Shown in pieces: positions 9,229 through 16,910 of a stretch of 46,353 nt of DNA. Source of the stretch: Defluviitaleaceae bacterium (GTDB lineage Bacteria; Bacillota; Clostridia; Lachnospirales; WQUN01); contig WQVD01000024.1 of the NCBI GenBank assembly GCA_009781755.1, forward strand, positions 1 to 46,353. Reading direction: 5' to 3'. A model generated the notes under the pieces. That model searched no databases, was not told the origin of the DNA, and saw only the letters and a program-made list of their open reading frames with translations. Numbering within the stretch: the first letter of the stretch is position 1; each line of letters opens with the position of its first letter. The position numbers and the translations under genes were made by a program.

Positions 9229-9649
9229 AGAAAATTTGGCCACATTGTTTTCAAAAATGGAGGATTTTGTATCGACCAAAACCGTTGTAGGTGAACCCGT
9301 AATTGTGGGGGATGTGATATTGGTTCCCTTGGTAGATGTGTCCTTTGGTATGGCTACGGGTATGTCAACCGCTAGCGATGACGTCAAAAAAGGGCGCGAT
9401 GGCGGCGGTGGCGGCGTGGGTGCCAAAATGACCCCATCGGCTGTGGTGGTGGTAGTTAACGGCACCGCGCAGTTGGTGAACCTTAAGAGCCAAGAATCCG
9501 CTAACAAGCTGATTGATATGATTCCGGGTATTTTGTCCAAGATTCCATTCTTGGCCAATATCTTGGACAAAAAAGACGAAGCTGAAGAAGCCACGGCAAC
9601 GGCTGAAGTCGTCGAGCCCACACCCGAAGCCGGCTCCGAAGGATTGTAA
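9212..9649 (+). CDS. gerW: GerW/YtfJ family spore protein
   Basis: A 145-aa protein of the GerW (YtfJ) family, which in Bacillus is a spore protein needed for normal germination. Family features: N-terminal ENLATLFSKMEDFV, VVGEPVIVGDVILVPLVDVSFG, a Gly-rich stretch (GGGGGVGAK), PSAVVVV and a C-terminal helix. The tail is acidic. The ATG at 9212 has AAGGTG 6 nt upstream; the GTG at 9203 overlaps that site and is rejected. It is the last gene of the operon that starts at 6018. With spoIVB it supports an endospore-forming host. Confidence 0.9.
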   Translation: MSSPIKENLATLFSKMEDFVSTKTVVGEPVIVGDVILVPLVDVSFGMATGMSTASDDVKKGRDGGGGGVGAKMTPSAVVVVVNGTAQLVNLKSQESANKLIDMIPGILSKIPFLANILDKKDEAEEATATAEVVEPTPEAGSEGL

Positions 9650-9666
9650 AAAATGATCTTCGGGAA

Positions 9667-10623
9667 CTAGCCCCCGAGCTGTAACGTAATATTTGGCGAT
9701 GTATGACCGCCGGGAAAGCCCATCGAAATGGGTTTGCCTGGCGGTATTTTTATGCTTGCGAGCAGGTTGGCGAGGTCGGCGGAAGTCAGCGGGGAGAAAT
9801 CACCGAATAGGAAGCCTGCCGCGCCGTCCAGTTTGCCCGCGAGTTGCAATTGCGTGAGCATGCGGTCAATGCGGTAGGGCGGTTCATTGATTTCTTCGAG
9901 GAATAAAATACAATTATGCGTGTCGATTTCGTAGGGCGTGCCGAGAGAGGCGGCTACGATGGAGAGGTTGCCGCCGATGACGGGGTGCGGGGGCAGGACG
10001 GGGGTAGCGGATGTGCTTTGGGTTTGCGTCAACGGCATGAAGAACGGTGATGCAATGTTGATTGGGTTGCGGTTGAATAACGCGGATTGGAAGGATTGTA
10101 ACGTGATTTTGTCCGCTTCGCTTTCGCTGAAGCCGTCGCCGCCAAAATCCGCCGCTATCATGGGTGCGTGGTACGTGACGAGGTTGCATCGCTGGTTAAA
10201 TGCGATGTGCAGCGCGGTGATATCGCTGTACCCGGCGAAGATTTTGGGGTTGCGCTGGATGAGGTCGAAGTCGAGCAGGGGGAGAAGGCGTTGCGTGCCG
10301 TACCCCCCCCGCGCGCAAAAGATGGCACGGATGCAGGGGTTGGCGAAAGCGGAGAGTAAGTCGTGGGTACGGAGTGCGTCGGGTGCGGATAAATAAAGTG
10401 GAGTTGCAACGGGCGCAGTTGTGTTGAGTTGCGACGGGCGTGGTGATTGATTTTCATTTTGTGCTTGATTTACCATTGCGCGGCAGCTTTCCATCACGTG
10501 GCAGTGCAAGCCCAGCGACTCCAACACGCGCACACCGCGTGCCAGCCGCGCCGGGTCGGGCGGGCCTGCGGGAGCGACGATAGCAACGTTATCGCCGGGG
10601 TGCAGCAGGGGGGGATAAACCAT
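9667..10623 (-). CDS. LD-carboxypeptidase (peptidase S66, LdcA/MccF family)
   Basis: A 318-aa protein of family S66, which removes the terminal D-residue from murein tetrapeptides in peptidoglycan recycling; some relatives (MccF) inactivate microcin C. The N-terminal LHPGDNVAIVAPAGPP is diagnostic. The triad is Ser133 in GYSDIT, Glu243/244 in LFLEEINEPPYRIDRM and His307 in GGHTSPN. Two low-complexity Gln/Asn/Thr/Pro insertions (about 52-78 and 196-213) are not usual in the family. The start is set by GGAGG 5 nt upstream of the ATG at 10623; a longer frame to 10758 is rejected. It faces gerW tail to tail with a 17-nt gap and diverges from the AlkC gene. Confidence 0.9.
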   Translation of the reverse strand: MVYPPLLHPGDNVAIVAPAGPPDPARLARGVRVLESLGLHCHVMESCRAMVNQAQNENQSPRPSQLNTTAPVATPLYLSAPDALRTHDLLSAFANPCIRAIFCARGGYGTQRLLPLLDFDLIQRNPKIFAGYSDITALHIAFNQRCNLVTYHAPMIAADFGGDGFSESEADKITLQSFQSALFNRNPINIASPFFMPLTQTQSTSATPVLPPHPVIGGNLSIVAASLGTPYEIDTHNCILFLEEINEPPYRIDRMLTQLQLAGKLDGAAGFLFGDFSPLTSADLANLLASIKIPPGKPISMGFPGGHTSPNITLQLGG

Positions 10624-10652
10624 GACAACCTCCGCGTTGTGATAGAGTGATG

Positions 10653-10661
10653 TGTTATAAT
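10653..10661 (+). promoter_or_regulatory. extended -10 promoter of the AlkC gene
   Basis: TGT followed by TATAAT (10656-10661) forms an extended -10 about 95 nt before the AlkC start; no convincing -35 is seen. Confidence 0.45.
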
Positions 10662-10756
10662 CGCAACATCTTATGCGGCAGGCGATGTTATCGTTCGCTG
10701 TGCGGCGTATGATCCGCATGTGTGCGGATTTATTCAGCGATAATCGGGAGGCCAGC

Positions 10757-11857
10757 ATGGCGGATTTAATTAAGAATATGTACTCGCGGGAATATTTACA
10801 TAATTTGGCGGCGGATTTGCGCGCTGCTTACGCGCCGTTCGCGGCGGAGGAATTTGTGGGCGCGGTGATGGACGACACATGGGCGTCGTTGGAATTAAAG
10901 GGGCGGATGCGGCAAATCACCGTCAAGCTGCGCGACTTTTTGCCCGCTGATTATGCAGAGGCGATTGGCGTAATTAACCGTGTGATTGTCAATTACGGCA
11001 CTTGGCTGGAGGGCTTCGGCATGATGTCGTTTCCCGATTTTGTGGAGGTTTATGGGTTGGACGATTGGGAAGTATCGATGGCTGCGTTGGAACGGTATAC
11101 GCCTCATGCGTCGGCAGAATTTGCCGTGCGGCCGTTTATTTTGCGTGACCCACAGCGCATGATGACGCAGATGGATGCGTGGGCGCAAAGCGACAACCCG
11201 CATGTGCGGCGGCTGGCCAGTGAAGGCTGCCGACCCGCACTGCCGTGGGCGCAGGCATTGCCCATTTTCAAGAAAGACCCCGCGCCCATACTGCCGATCT
11301 TGGAGCGGCTCAAAACCGATCCCGACCTATACGTGCGCAAAAGCGTGGCGAATAATTTGAACGATATTTCCAAAACGCACCCCGAATGGGTGGCCAAACT
11401 GGCGCGGCAATGGTACGGCCAAAACGCGCACACCGATTGGATTGTGAAGCACGGCTGCCGTACCCTGTTGAAAAAAGGCAACCGCGACGTGCTGGCGTTA
11501 TTCGGATTTGGCGATGCGGACGCGGTGGAAGTGACAGACCTTGCCGTGGACACGCCCGAAGTGGCAATGGGCCAAGATTTACGCTTCTCGTTCACCATCA
11601 GCGCAAAGAAAACCCTACGTGTGCGCTTGGAATTTGTCATCGACTTCGTCAAAGCCAACGGCAAAACCGCCCGCAAAATATTCCAACTGTCCGAACAAAC
11701 AATGAAAGCGGGCGAAACGAAGCGATATGTGAAGAAACACGCATTCATCGACCTAAGCACGCGCAAACACTACCCCGGCACGCATCGGGTGACGCTGGTG
11801 GTGAATGGCGTGGAGCGGGGTGGGGGTGCGTTTGAAGTAGGGATGAAGTCGAAATAA
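10757..11857 (+). CDS. AlkC-type DNA alkylation repair glycosylase
   Basis: A 366-aa HEAT-like repeat protein of the AlkC/AlkD superfamily. These enzymes excise N3- and N7-alkylated purines without base flipping. Helical repeats fill residues about 1-265, with the helix motif DNPHVRRLASEGCRPALPW and the HEAT-like DLYVRKSVANNLNDISK. The C-terminal about 95 residues form a beta-rich Ig-like domain (from VTDLAVDTPEVAMGQDL), as known for a subset of AlkC proteins that grip DNA with it. The ATG at 10757 has GGGAGG 6 nt upstream. The gene stands alone between two minus-strand units. Confidence 0.85.
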   Translation: MADLIKNMYSREYLHNLAADLRAAYAPFAAEEFVGAVMDDTWASLELKGRMRQITVKLRDFLPADYAEAIGVINRVIVNYGTWLEGFGMMSFPDFVEVYGLDDWEVSMAALERYTPHASAEFAVRPFILRDPQRMMTQMDAWAQSDNPHVRRLASEGCRPALPWAQALPIFKKDPAPILPILERLKTDPDLYVRKSVANNLNDISKTHPEWVAKLARQWYGQNAHTDWIVKHGCRTLLKKGNRDVLALFGFGDADAVEVTDLAVDTPEVAMGQDLRFSFTISAKKTLRVRLEFVIDFVKANGKTARKIFQLSEQTMKAGETKRYVKKHAFIDLSTRKHYPGTHRVTLVVNGVERGGGAFEVGMKSK

Positions 11858-11900
11858 TACACTGCGGTTGTAAATGGAAGCCGCACGGGTGGTGGCAGCG

Positions 11901-14516
11901 TTACGATAATTTCCTCCGCAACCACTGGGTGGCCAGTTCAATGATGTACATGGCGACGAAAATCACGACGATGGTGGTCGTTAGGTTGGCGAAGTTGACT
12001 TGCCGTACTGCGCGGGAGATGAGCATGCCCACGCCACCCGCGCCTACGATGCCCAGCGATACGGAATCGGCGATGTTGGCTTCCAGCCGGATGGCGATCC
12101 ACGCCACAAAGGCCGTGAATACGGAGGGTAGCAAGCCGTGTGTGATGATTTGCAGCCGCGTGGCACCCGTGGCGCGCATGGCGTCGATGAGCGCGCGTTC
12201 TTGCTCCTCGATGCTGGCGATAAACGCGCGTGTCAAGTAACCCACGCAGGCGAAAACCAGCCCCACCACGGCGGCCAGCGGCCCGAAGCCCAAGCTCGCC
12301 ACTACCATCAAAATTAACACCAATGACGGCACGGCGCGGATGATACTCACCGCGCCTTTTATTATGTAGCCCGCCGGTTTGAACGGCGTGATATTGTCCG
12401 CCGCCAAGAATGCCAGCACCAGCGAAATCACGATCCCCACCGCCAAGGCGCACACACCAATTGCCACCGAAACCAATAATTGGCGCAAAATTTCCGGCAA
12501 AGCGGATGGATTAAACGCCCAAAAACGTGAAAACACATGCCCCACGTTTTGCAACCGCGCCAAAAACACTGCTGGGCGCAAATCCAGTTGCCAGGCGGAA
12601 AACGCGAACAAGGCCACCACAGCGGCTGCGCGGAGTGTGCGCAAAAAACCATTTTCGCGAAGGGATGCGGTTCCGCGTGCTGCTTGCGTCATCTGCTTGC
12701 GTAGAAAGTGCACCAACCATTCCGTCACCAGCACCATGACCATCAAAATGAAGATCAACGACATCGCCCGGCGGAATCCGCGCAAGTCCAAATTCGCATG
12801 AATCAGAAAACCCAACCCGCCCGCGCCCACCATGCCCAATACCGCCGACGCGCGGATATTAATTTCGAACGAGAACAGCGTCCAATTAATCCAAGCCGGC
12901 ACAAACGATGGCACCAGCCCATGAAAAAGCACTTGTCCGTATCCCGCGCCCGTGCTGCGTAGTGCTTCCAGTCTTGTGCCCGCGATTTCGTCCATCGAGT
13001 CCGCATACGACCGCGCCAAGAAACCCAGCGTCGCCAACACCAGCGCCATCACCCCCACCATCGCCCCGATGCCGAACACAAAAATCATCACTGTAGCCCA
13101 AACCAGCAGTGGTACATTCCGCAAAAACGACACAAAAAAACGTACCACTCCGCGCAACAGCGCAAAGCGGTTCATCTCCCGCGACATCATTAGACCCAAC
13201 ACAAACGCCAGCACCGCCGACACATACGTACCCACCACCGCGAAGAAAAACGTATTCGCCACCTGCCTGCCGATGATGGCAAAGTTGCCCGAAAACATAT
13301 CCAAGCTTGGCGGCCAAGTCGGTGGCCAATGATTGCTGCCAAATAGGTGTTCAATGTTGGGCGGCCAAAAGTTGTTGCGGAAGAACCGCGCGAAGGCGGG
13401 GAAGCCGGTGAGGACGTGGAGGGGGTTGATGGCCAAATAATAAAAGGAGGCGGTGATGGCAAGGAACACCGCCGTGATGGCTAGGAATTTTTTTGTTGAA
13501 AGAAAAGGCAAGACCGCGGGGGACACTGCCCCCGCACCCCGGCAAGAGGGACAAGCCCCTCTTGACTCCCCATCGGGGTCGTTTTTTGATGAGTGGCTTG
13601 ATGGGCAGGCGTGCTTTGTTTTCGCGTGGAGAAACCGCGCAGGGGCGGCGCGGTTTCCGTGGTTTTTATCACGCAACCCGTAAGAAATATCAGAAACGTC
13701 AGAAGCATCAGAACTTTCAGACGCATCAGAAGCGTCCGAAACACCAGAACCATCAGCATAGATTTCTTCGATAGCTTCGTCCGTTAATTCATTCGGCACA
13801 CCATCAAAGACGATGCGGCCGTTATTCATACCAATGATGCGGGTGGCGTATTGGCGGGCGTATTCGACTTGATGTAGGTTAATCACACAGGTCAGGCCGC
13901 GTTGGGTGGCTTCTTTTTTTATGCAATCCAGCACGGTGCGGGATGCGGCGGGGTCTAGGGCGGCTACGGGTTCGTCTGCCAGTAGCAGGCGCGGGTTTTG
14001 CATGAGGGCGCGGCAGATGCCTACGCGTTGTGCTTGCCCGCCGGACAGGGTGGATGCGCGGCGGTTGCCAAAGTCATCCAATCCAACGGATGCCAGTAAT
14101 GCGTCTGCGTTGGCAACATCGCTGGCGGGGTACTGTTTTAACAAACTTTTATATAACGGCACATTGGCCAGCCGTCCGTGCAGTACATTGGTGCGCACGG
14201 CGGTACGGGGGATTAAATTGTGGTGTTGAAAAACCATACCGATGTCCGCGCGGGTTCGTTTTAGTGCACGCGGGTTTAAATCGGTTACGGAAACGCCGTC
14301 GAAGTGCACTTCGCCTTCGGACGGCTCCACCAGCCGATTGATGCAGCGCAGCAGCGTGGACTTGCCCGCGCCGGACGGGCCTATGATGGCCACGATTTCC
14401 CCGGCGTGGATGTCCAAATCTACGCCGTCTACCGCGCGGGTTGCGCCGTCATACGACTTGCGCAACCTGCGCAGCTTCAGCAGCGGTTCGATGCCGGTTT
14501 TATTCAGAAAGGTCAA
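11901..14516 (-). CDS. PhnC-PhnE-PhnE fusion: ABC ATPase plus two permease domains
   Basis: A single open frame encodes 871 aa. Residues 10-257 are a PhnC-type ATPase: Walker A GPSGAGKST (46), signature LSGGQAQR (158), Walker B LLLADEP (177), H-loop INLHQ (212). Residues about 341-610 and 625-871 are two PhnE-type permeases, each with six or so helices and an EAA loop (LEALRSTGAGYGQVLFHGL and IDAMRATGATRLQIITHGL). In most bacteria these are separate genes. I place the start at TTG 14516, preceded by GAGGTG at 7 nt and overlapping phnD by 17 nt; an ATG at 14561 is possible but lacks a good site. Residues 258-340 are an odd linker: a Ser/Asp/Ala run, then residues encoded by a GC-rich repeat element. 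It acts with the upstream PhnD-like lipoprotein under a TPP riboswitch, so the substrate is probably thiamine-related, not phosphonate. Confidence 0.85.
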   Translation of the reverse strand: MTFLNKTGIEPLLKLRRLRKSYDGATRAVDGVDLDIHAGEIVAIIGPSGAGKSTLLRCINRLVEPSEGEVHFDGVSVTDLNPRALKRTRADIGMVFQHHNLIPRTAVRTNVLHGRLANVPLYKSLLKQYPASDVANADALLASVGLDDFGNRRASTLSGGQAQRVGICRALMQNPRLLLADEPVAALDPAASRTVLDCIKKEATQRGLTCVINLHQVEYARQYATRIIGMNNGRIVFDGVPNELTDEAIEEIYADGSGVSDASDASESSDASDVSDISYGLRDKNHGNRAAPARFLHAKTKHACPSSHSSKNDPDGESRGACPSCRGAGAVSPAVLPFLSTKKFLAITAVFLAITASFYYLAINPLHVLTGFPAFARFFRNNFWPPNIEHLFGSNHWPPTWPPSLDMFSGNFAIIGRQVANTFFFAVVGTYVSAVLAFVLGLMMSREMNRFALLRGVVRFFVSFLRNVPLLVWATVMIFVFGIGAMVGVMALVLATLGFLARSYADSMDEIAGTRLEALRSTGAGYGQVLFHGLVPSFVPAWINWTLFSFEINIRASAVLGMVGAGGLGFLIHANLDLRGFRRAMSLIFILMVMVLVTEWLVHFLRKQMTQAARGTASLRENGFLRTLRAAAVVALFAFSAWQLDLRPAVFLARLQNVGHVFSRFWAFNPSALPEILRQLLVSVAIGVCALAVGIVISLVLAFLAADNITPFKPAGYIIKGAVSIIRAVPSLVLILMVVASLGFGPLAAVVGLVFACVGYLTRAFIASIEEQERALIDAMRATGATRLQIITHGLLPSVFTAFVAWIAIRLEANIADSVSLGIVGAGGVGMLISRAVRQVNFANLTTTIVVIFVAMYIIELATQWLRRKLS
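13507..13657. repeat. GC-rich repeat element read in frame as protein linker
   Basis: Positions 13507-13580 (GACCGCGGGGGACACTGCC, then CCGGCAAGAGGGACAAGCCC and CTTGAC) match the GC-rich element seen intergenically at 4504-4813 and 33316-33650. Next to it is a perfect hairpin, GAAACCGCGC at 13631 and its complement ending at 13657, with a 7-nt loop. All of it lies inside the PhnC-PhnE-PhnE gene and encodes residues about 287-337, between the ATPase and the first permease. Confidence 0.75.
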
Positions 14517-15402
14517 TTTCCAGCACCTCGGCCATGGAAATAAGATGCACAATTTGGTCATCGCACGGCAGCACAAAGCGCGTATCCGCTGTGCCAAAGC
14601 GTGCGTTGAAGTAACTTTCGTTGTCATACGCCAGCAAAAATGCGCGCACAGCCTCGATAAGATCGCGCGGCAAATCGCCCGACGCAATGTAGCCGGGGAA
14701 GGGGATGATTTCTGTCGCGCCCAAAATGCGCACATCGTCCGCGTCGATAATCCCCGACGCAATCAAGATGCTCAGGTTCAAATTGCCCACGGCCGCCACA
14801 TCAAAGTCGCCGTGCACCACACCCGTAATGCTCGTATTCTGCCCGCCAGAAAACGCCACCGTGCGAAAGAAATTGCCCGCTTCCACTTCCATCCGCGTCA
14901 AATTAAACGTGTTCATCAAATGGTACAGCGGATAAAAATACCCCGATGTAGACGACGGCGAAATAAATGCAAAACTGCGCTCTTGTATATCCGCCATCGT
15001 TTGGATATCGTCCTGCGCAGTGATGAACACAGTCTTGTTGATGGACGCGGGGTTGTCGGTAGTCACCAGCCGCTCCACGTCCATGACCTCGCGTGCCAGT
15101 AAGTACACAAAGGGCGACCCCCACATGATATCCAAATTGCCCGCACGCATCGCCTCGATACCCACCAAATGCGTCGCATCTTCAATAATGCGCACCGGCA
15201 TACCGATATGCGCCTCCAACCCCGCGCGAAAATCATCAAACGCCGCCACGGACAACGGATTGCCGTCATCCACCAGCAATGCGATGCGCAATTCAGTTGG
15301 CTCCAAATTGGAACCAACTGATTCCTCTGCTTCATCTCTGTCGCACGCCGTCAAGAACACAAACACCAAGCCAAGTAAACACACCACTACCCATTTCTTC
15401 AT
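14500..15402 (-). CDS. PhnD-like substrate-binding lipoprotein
   Basis: A 300-aa periplasmic-binding-protein-like lipoprotein. The signal ends in lipobox LTAC (Cys about residue 20). The body shows the phosphate/phosphonate-binding PhnD pattern: LRIALLVDDGNPLSVAAF, WGSPFVYL, SSTSGYFYP and VVHGDFDVAAVGN. It should capture the ligand outside the membrane for the fused PhnC-PhnE-PhnE transporter, whose start overlaps this stop by 17 nt. A strong AAAGGAGAG site precedes the ATG. Transcription must pass the TPP riboswitch and terminator at 15481-15650, so a thiamine-type ligand is more likely than phosphonate. A dispersed palindrome (15293-15321) is translated in frame just after the signal peptide. 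Confidence 0.88.
   Translation of the reverse strand: MKKWVVVCLLGLVFVFLTACDRDEAEESVGSNLEPTELRIALLVDDGNPLSVAAFDDFRAGLEAHIGMPVRIIEDATHLVGIEAMRAGNLDIMWGSPFVYLLAREVMDVERLVTTDNPASINKTVFITAQDDIQTMADIQERSFAFISPSSTSGYFYPLYHLMNTFNLTRMEVEAGNFFRTVAFSGGQNTSITGVVHGDFDVAAVGNLNLSILIASGIIDADDVRILGATEIIPFPGYIASGDLPRDLIEAVRAFLLAYDNESYFNARFGTADTRFVLPCDDQIVHLISMAEVLEIDLSE
15293..15321. repeat. CAA-A-TTG palindrome, copy 3 (inside the phnD-like gene)
   Basis: Half-site TCAGTTGGCTCCAA around one central A, with a single mismatch between arms. It encodes residues 28-36 or so of the lipoprotein, right after the lipobox, where extra residues are tolerated. Confidence 0.8.
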
Positions 15403-15431
15403 TTCCGTTCTCTCCTTTTTGCGCCAAGCAA

Positions 15432-15466
15432 TTACTTCGCCGTTTGATTTTCAAACGGCGGAGTAA
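15432..15466. repeat. long hairpin between the riboswitch terminator and phnD
   Basis: Arms of 16 nt (TTACTTCGCCGTTTGA at 15432-15447 and its complement at 15451-15466, one mismatch) around a 3-nt loop. No T tract follows on the minus strand, so it is not an obvious terminator. It may protect the 5' end of read-through mRNA. Confidence 0.6.
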
Positions 15467-15480
15467 TAACCGCGTGCACA

Positions 15481-15508
15481 AAAAAATGCCACCCCACGTG
15501 GGGCGGCA
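15481..15508 (-). terminator. intrinsic terminator of the TPP riboswitch
   Basis: On the minus strand TGCCGCCCC and GGGGTGGCA pair across an ACGT core and are followed by six or more T. It lies 17 nt after the riboswitch P1 stem and before the phnD gene, the expected expression platform for transcription attenuation. Confidence 0.88.
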
Positions 15509-15524
15509 CATAAAAAACGCGGCC

Positions 15525-15650
15525 ATTGCTCCCTACGCTAGAATTATCTAACAGGTTCAAAGGGTCAGGCCGAGCAAATTTGATTTTCACTTTGCGAAAA
15601 AAATTTGCGTGTATGCCTTCTCAGCAGTGTTTCCACAGCTCCCCTGCAAC
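15525..15650 (-). ncRNA. TPP riboswitch (THI element)
   Basis: Reading the minus strand from 15650, the conserved TPP aptamer features occur in order. P1 is GTTGC pairing with GCAAT at the 3' end. The 5' pyrimidine-sensing arm is GGGGAGC with a GTG-GAAA-CAC hairpin and TGCTGAGA. A lengthened P3 stem pairs AGGC/GCCT and GCAAATTT/AAATTTGC. Then come ACCC, TGAACCTG, the P5 hairpin TTAGATAATTCTAG and the closing CGTAGGGAGC. It senses thiamine pyrophosphate and, with the downstream terminator, should switch off the phnD - phnCEE transporter genes when thiamine is plentiful. Confidence 0.95.
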
Positions 15651-15657
15651 GCGGTGG

Positions 15658-15686
15658 AGCGTATCATGCCCGATGCATTGTGTCAA
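15658..15686 (-). promoter_or_regulatory. likely promoter of the riboswitch-transporter operon
   Basis: On the minus strand a consensus TTGACA (15686-15681) lies 17 nt from a weak -10, TACGCT (15663-15658), just upstream of the aptamer P1. Confidence 0.5.
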
Positions 15687-15727
15687 ATTGATGACATTCC
15701 GCCCTGCATGAAACAGCGCCGCGGCGC

Positions 15728-15756
15728 TTGACAACGCACCCCGCATCTACTAATAT
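15728..15756 (+). promoter_or_regulatory. promoter of tRNA-Leu
   Basis: Consensus TTGACA (15728-15733), 17 nt spacer and TAATAT (15751-15756), placing the start a few bases before the mature tRNA. Confidence 0.8.
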
Positions 15757-15770
15757 ACCCTTCGCATCAC

Positions 15771-15854
15771 GCAGATGTGGCGGAATTGGCATACGCGCAA
15801 GACTAAGGATCTTGTGTCAGCAATGACGTGCAGGTTCAAGTCCTGTCATCTGCA
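15771..15854 (+). tRNA. tRNA-Leu (anticodon AAG)
   Basis: An 84-nt class II tRNA. Acceptor arms GCAGATG and CATCTGC pair and are followed by discriminator A. The anticodon stem CAAGA/TCTTG encloses CTAAGGA, giving anticodon AAG (Leu, CTN codons). A long variable arm (TGTCAGCAATGACG) and the T loop GGTTCAAGTCC are present. CCA is not encoded. Confidence 0.95.
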
Positions 15855-15858
15855 AATA

Positions 15859-15911
15859 AATCCGAACCGGTAACCAATGGCATACGATTGGCGAGGGGTT
15901 CGGATTTTTTG
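15859..15911 (+). terminator. terminator after tRNA-Leu
   Basis: AATCCGAACC pairs with GGTTCGGATT across a 28-nt loop with its own smaller pairing (CCAATGG/CGATTGG), followed by a run of T. Confidence 0.8.
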
Positions 15912-15947
15912 TTATATACAGGTTAAATGGCGAAAGGGTCATGACCC

Positions 15948-16847
15948 ATGATACGCAAATGCATTATCAACGCATACATCACATGTAATTACATCGTCCG
16001 TAGCATGATGAATCAACGGAGAAATATTTTGTTTGGGCTTGCGGTGGCCGCTGTTTTTACTTTCAGCGGTTTATTTGCGTTTAACGTGCACGCCTTTGTC
16101 GTGAATCGGCAAGATAACCAAGCCGCACGCGAAACCGCCAGCCAAACACTGCGCATTTTCAATAACTGGCAGGCCAACCAACCGCCAATCGTCACCACAA
16201 CCACCCTGCCTGCGCTGTATATCCAAACCGATACAACCGCTACCCCCGGTGCGCTGGATGTTACAGTACATGCGCCCGGTTCGGCGACGTACATCTACAC
16301 ATTGATGCAAGCATTGCGTATAGAAACGGGCAACGACGACATCATCGCCTTCATTCATATACCCGGCACCCATATCCAATACGTAGTGGTGCAAGGCCGC
16401 GATAATGCATTTTACTTGGAGCGGGATTTGTTCGGGCAGCGCAATAGCGCGGGCACAGTTTTTATGGATTACCGCAATAACGCGGACTTTAGCGATCCCA
16501 GCACGATCCTCTACGGCCACAATATGCGCAGCGGGCTCAAATTTTCGCAACTGCATTTATTCAATCAGCAAGATTTCTTCTTGGAAAATCGATACATTCA
16601 AATTTTTACGGACAACGGATTAATTGAATACGAAATTTTCGCGGTTTTTTCCACACATATTTCATTTAATTACATCCAAGTCCACTTCCAAGGCAACGAG
16701 TTTGAACAATTAATCCACGAAATCGTGCAGCGGTGTTATCACAATGCCAACATACCGATTACGGCCGATGATCAAATCCTGCTGTTATCTACATGTACCT
16801 CTGTTTACATTGATGATCGGTGGGTCGTTGCGGGCAGGCGTATATAA
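15948..16847 (+). CDS. class B sortase
   Basis: A membrane-anchored 299-aa cysteine transpeptidase that attaches sorted surface proteins to peptidoglycan. One N-terminal helix (about 26-50) is followed by the sortase fold. Class B features: IHIPGTHIQYVVVQGRDN, GTVFMDYRN and the helical segment after LYGHNM. The active site is His191 (LYGHNM), Cys283 (LLSTCTS) and Arg291 (DDRWVVAGR). The start is uncertain: ATG 15948 has GAAAGGG about 9 nt upstream, while ATG 16005/16008 would still keep the membrane anchor. The next gene encodes a protein with an NPQTG sorting signal, the sequence type that class B sortases use. Confidence 0.92.
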   Translation: MIRKCIINAYITCNYIVRSMMNQRRNILFGLAVAAVFTFSGLFAFNVHAFVVNRQDNQAARETASQTLRIFNNWQANQPPIVTTTTLPALYIQTDTTATPGALDVTVHAPGSATYIYTLMQALRIETGNDDIIAFIHIPGTHIQYVVVQGRDNAFYLERDLFGQRNSAGTVFMDYRNNADFSDPSTILYGHNMRSGLKFSQLHLFNQQDFFLENRYIQIFTDNGLIEYEIFAVFSTHISFNYIQVHFQGNEFEQLIHEIVQRCYHNANIPITADDQILLLSTCTSVYIDDRWVVAGRRI

Positions 16848-16851
16848 TTGC

Positions 16852-16880
16852 TTGTTTTTTGGCAATAATTTTGTTAAAAT
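16852..16880 (+). promoter_or_regulatory. promoter of the NPQTG protein gene
   Basis: TTGTTT (16852-16857), 17 nt, TAAAAT (16875-16880), 30 nt before the start codon of the sortase substrate gene. It allows separate, stronger expression of the substrate. Confidence 0.65.
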
Positions 16881-16910
16881 GCACAAAATATCAAAGGAGT
16901 TGTATATGCC

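Noticed and set aside
14517-14762. N-terminal extension of the PhnC-PhnE-PhnE frame to 14762
   Set aside because: The extra residues are the phnD gene read in another frame and show no ABC features; TTG 14516 has a well-spaced GAGGTG site.
14242-15102. 286-aa plus-strand frame opposite phnC/phnD
   Set aside because: Antisense shadow; both minus-strand genes have clear motifs.
15487-15498. CCCCACGTGGGG core considered as a parS-like or operator site
   Set aside because: It is the stem of the riboswitch terminator with a T tract; parS would be TGTTTCACGTGAAACA.
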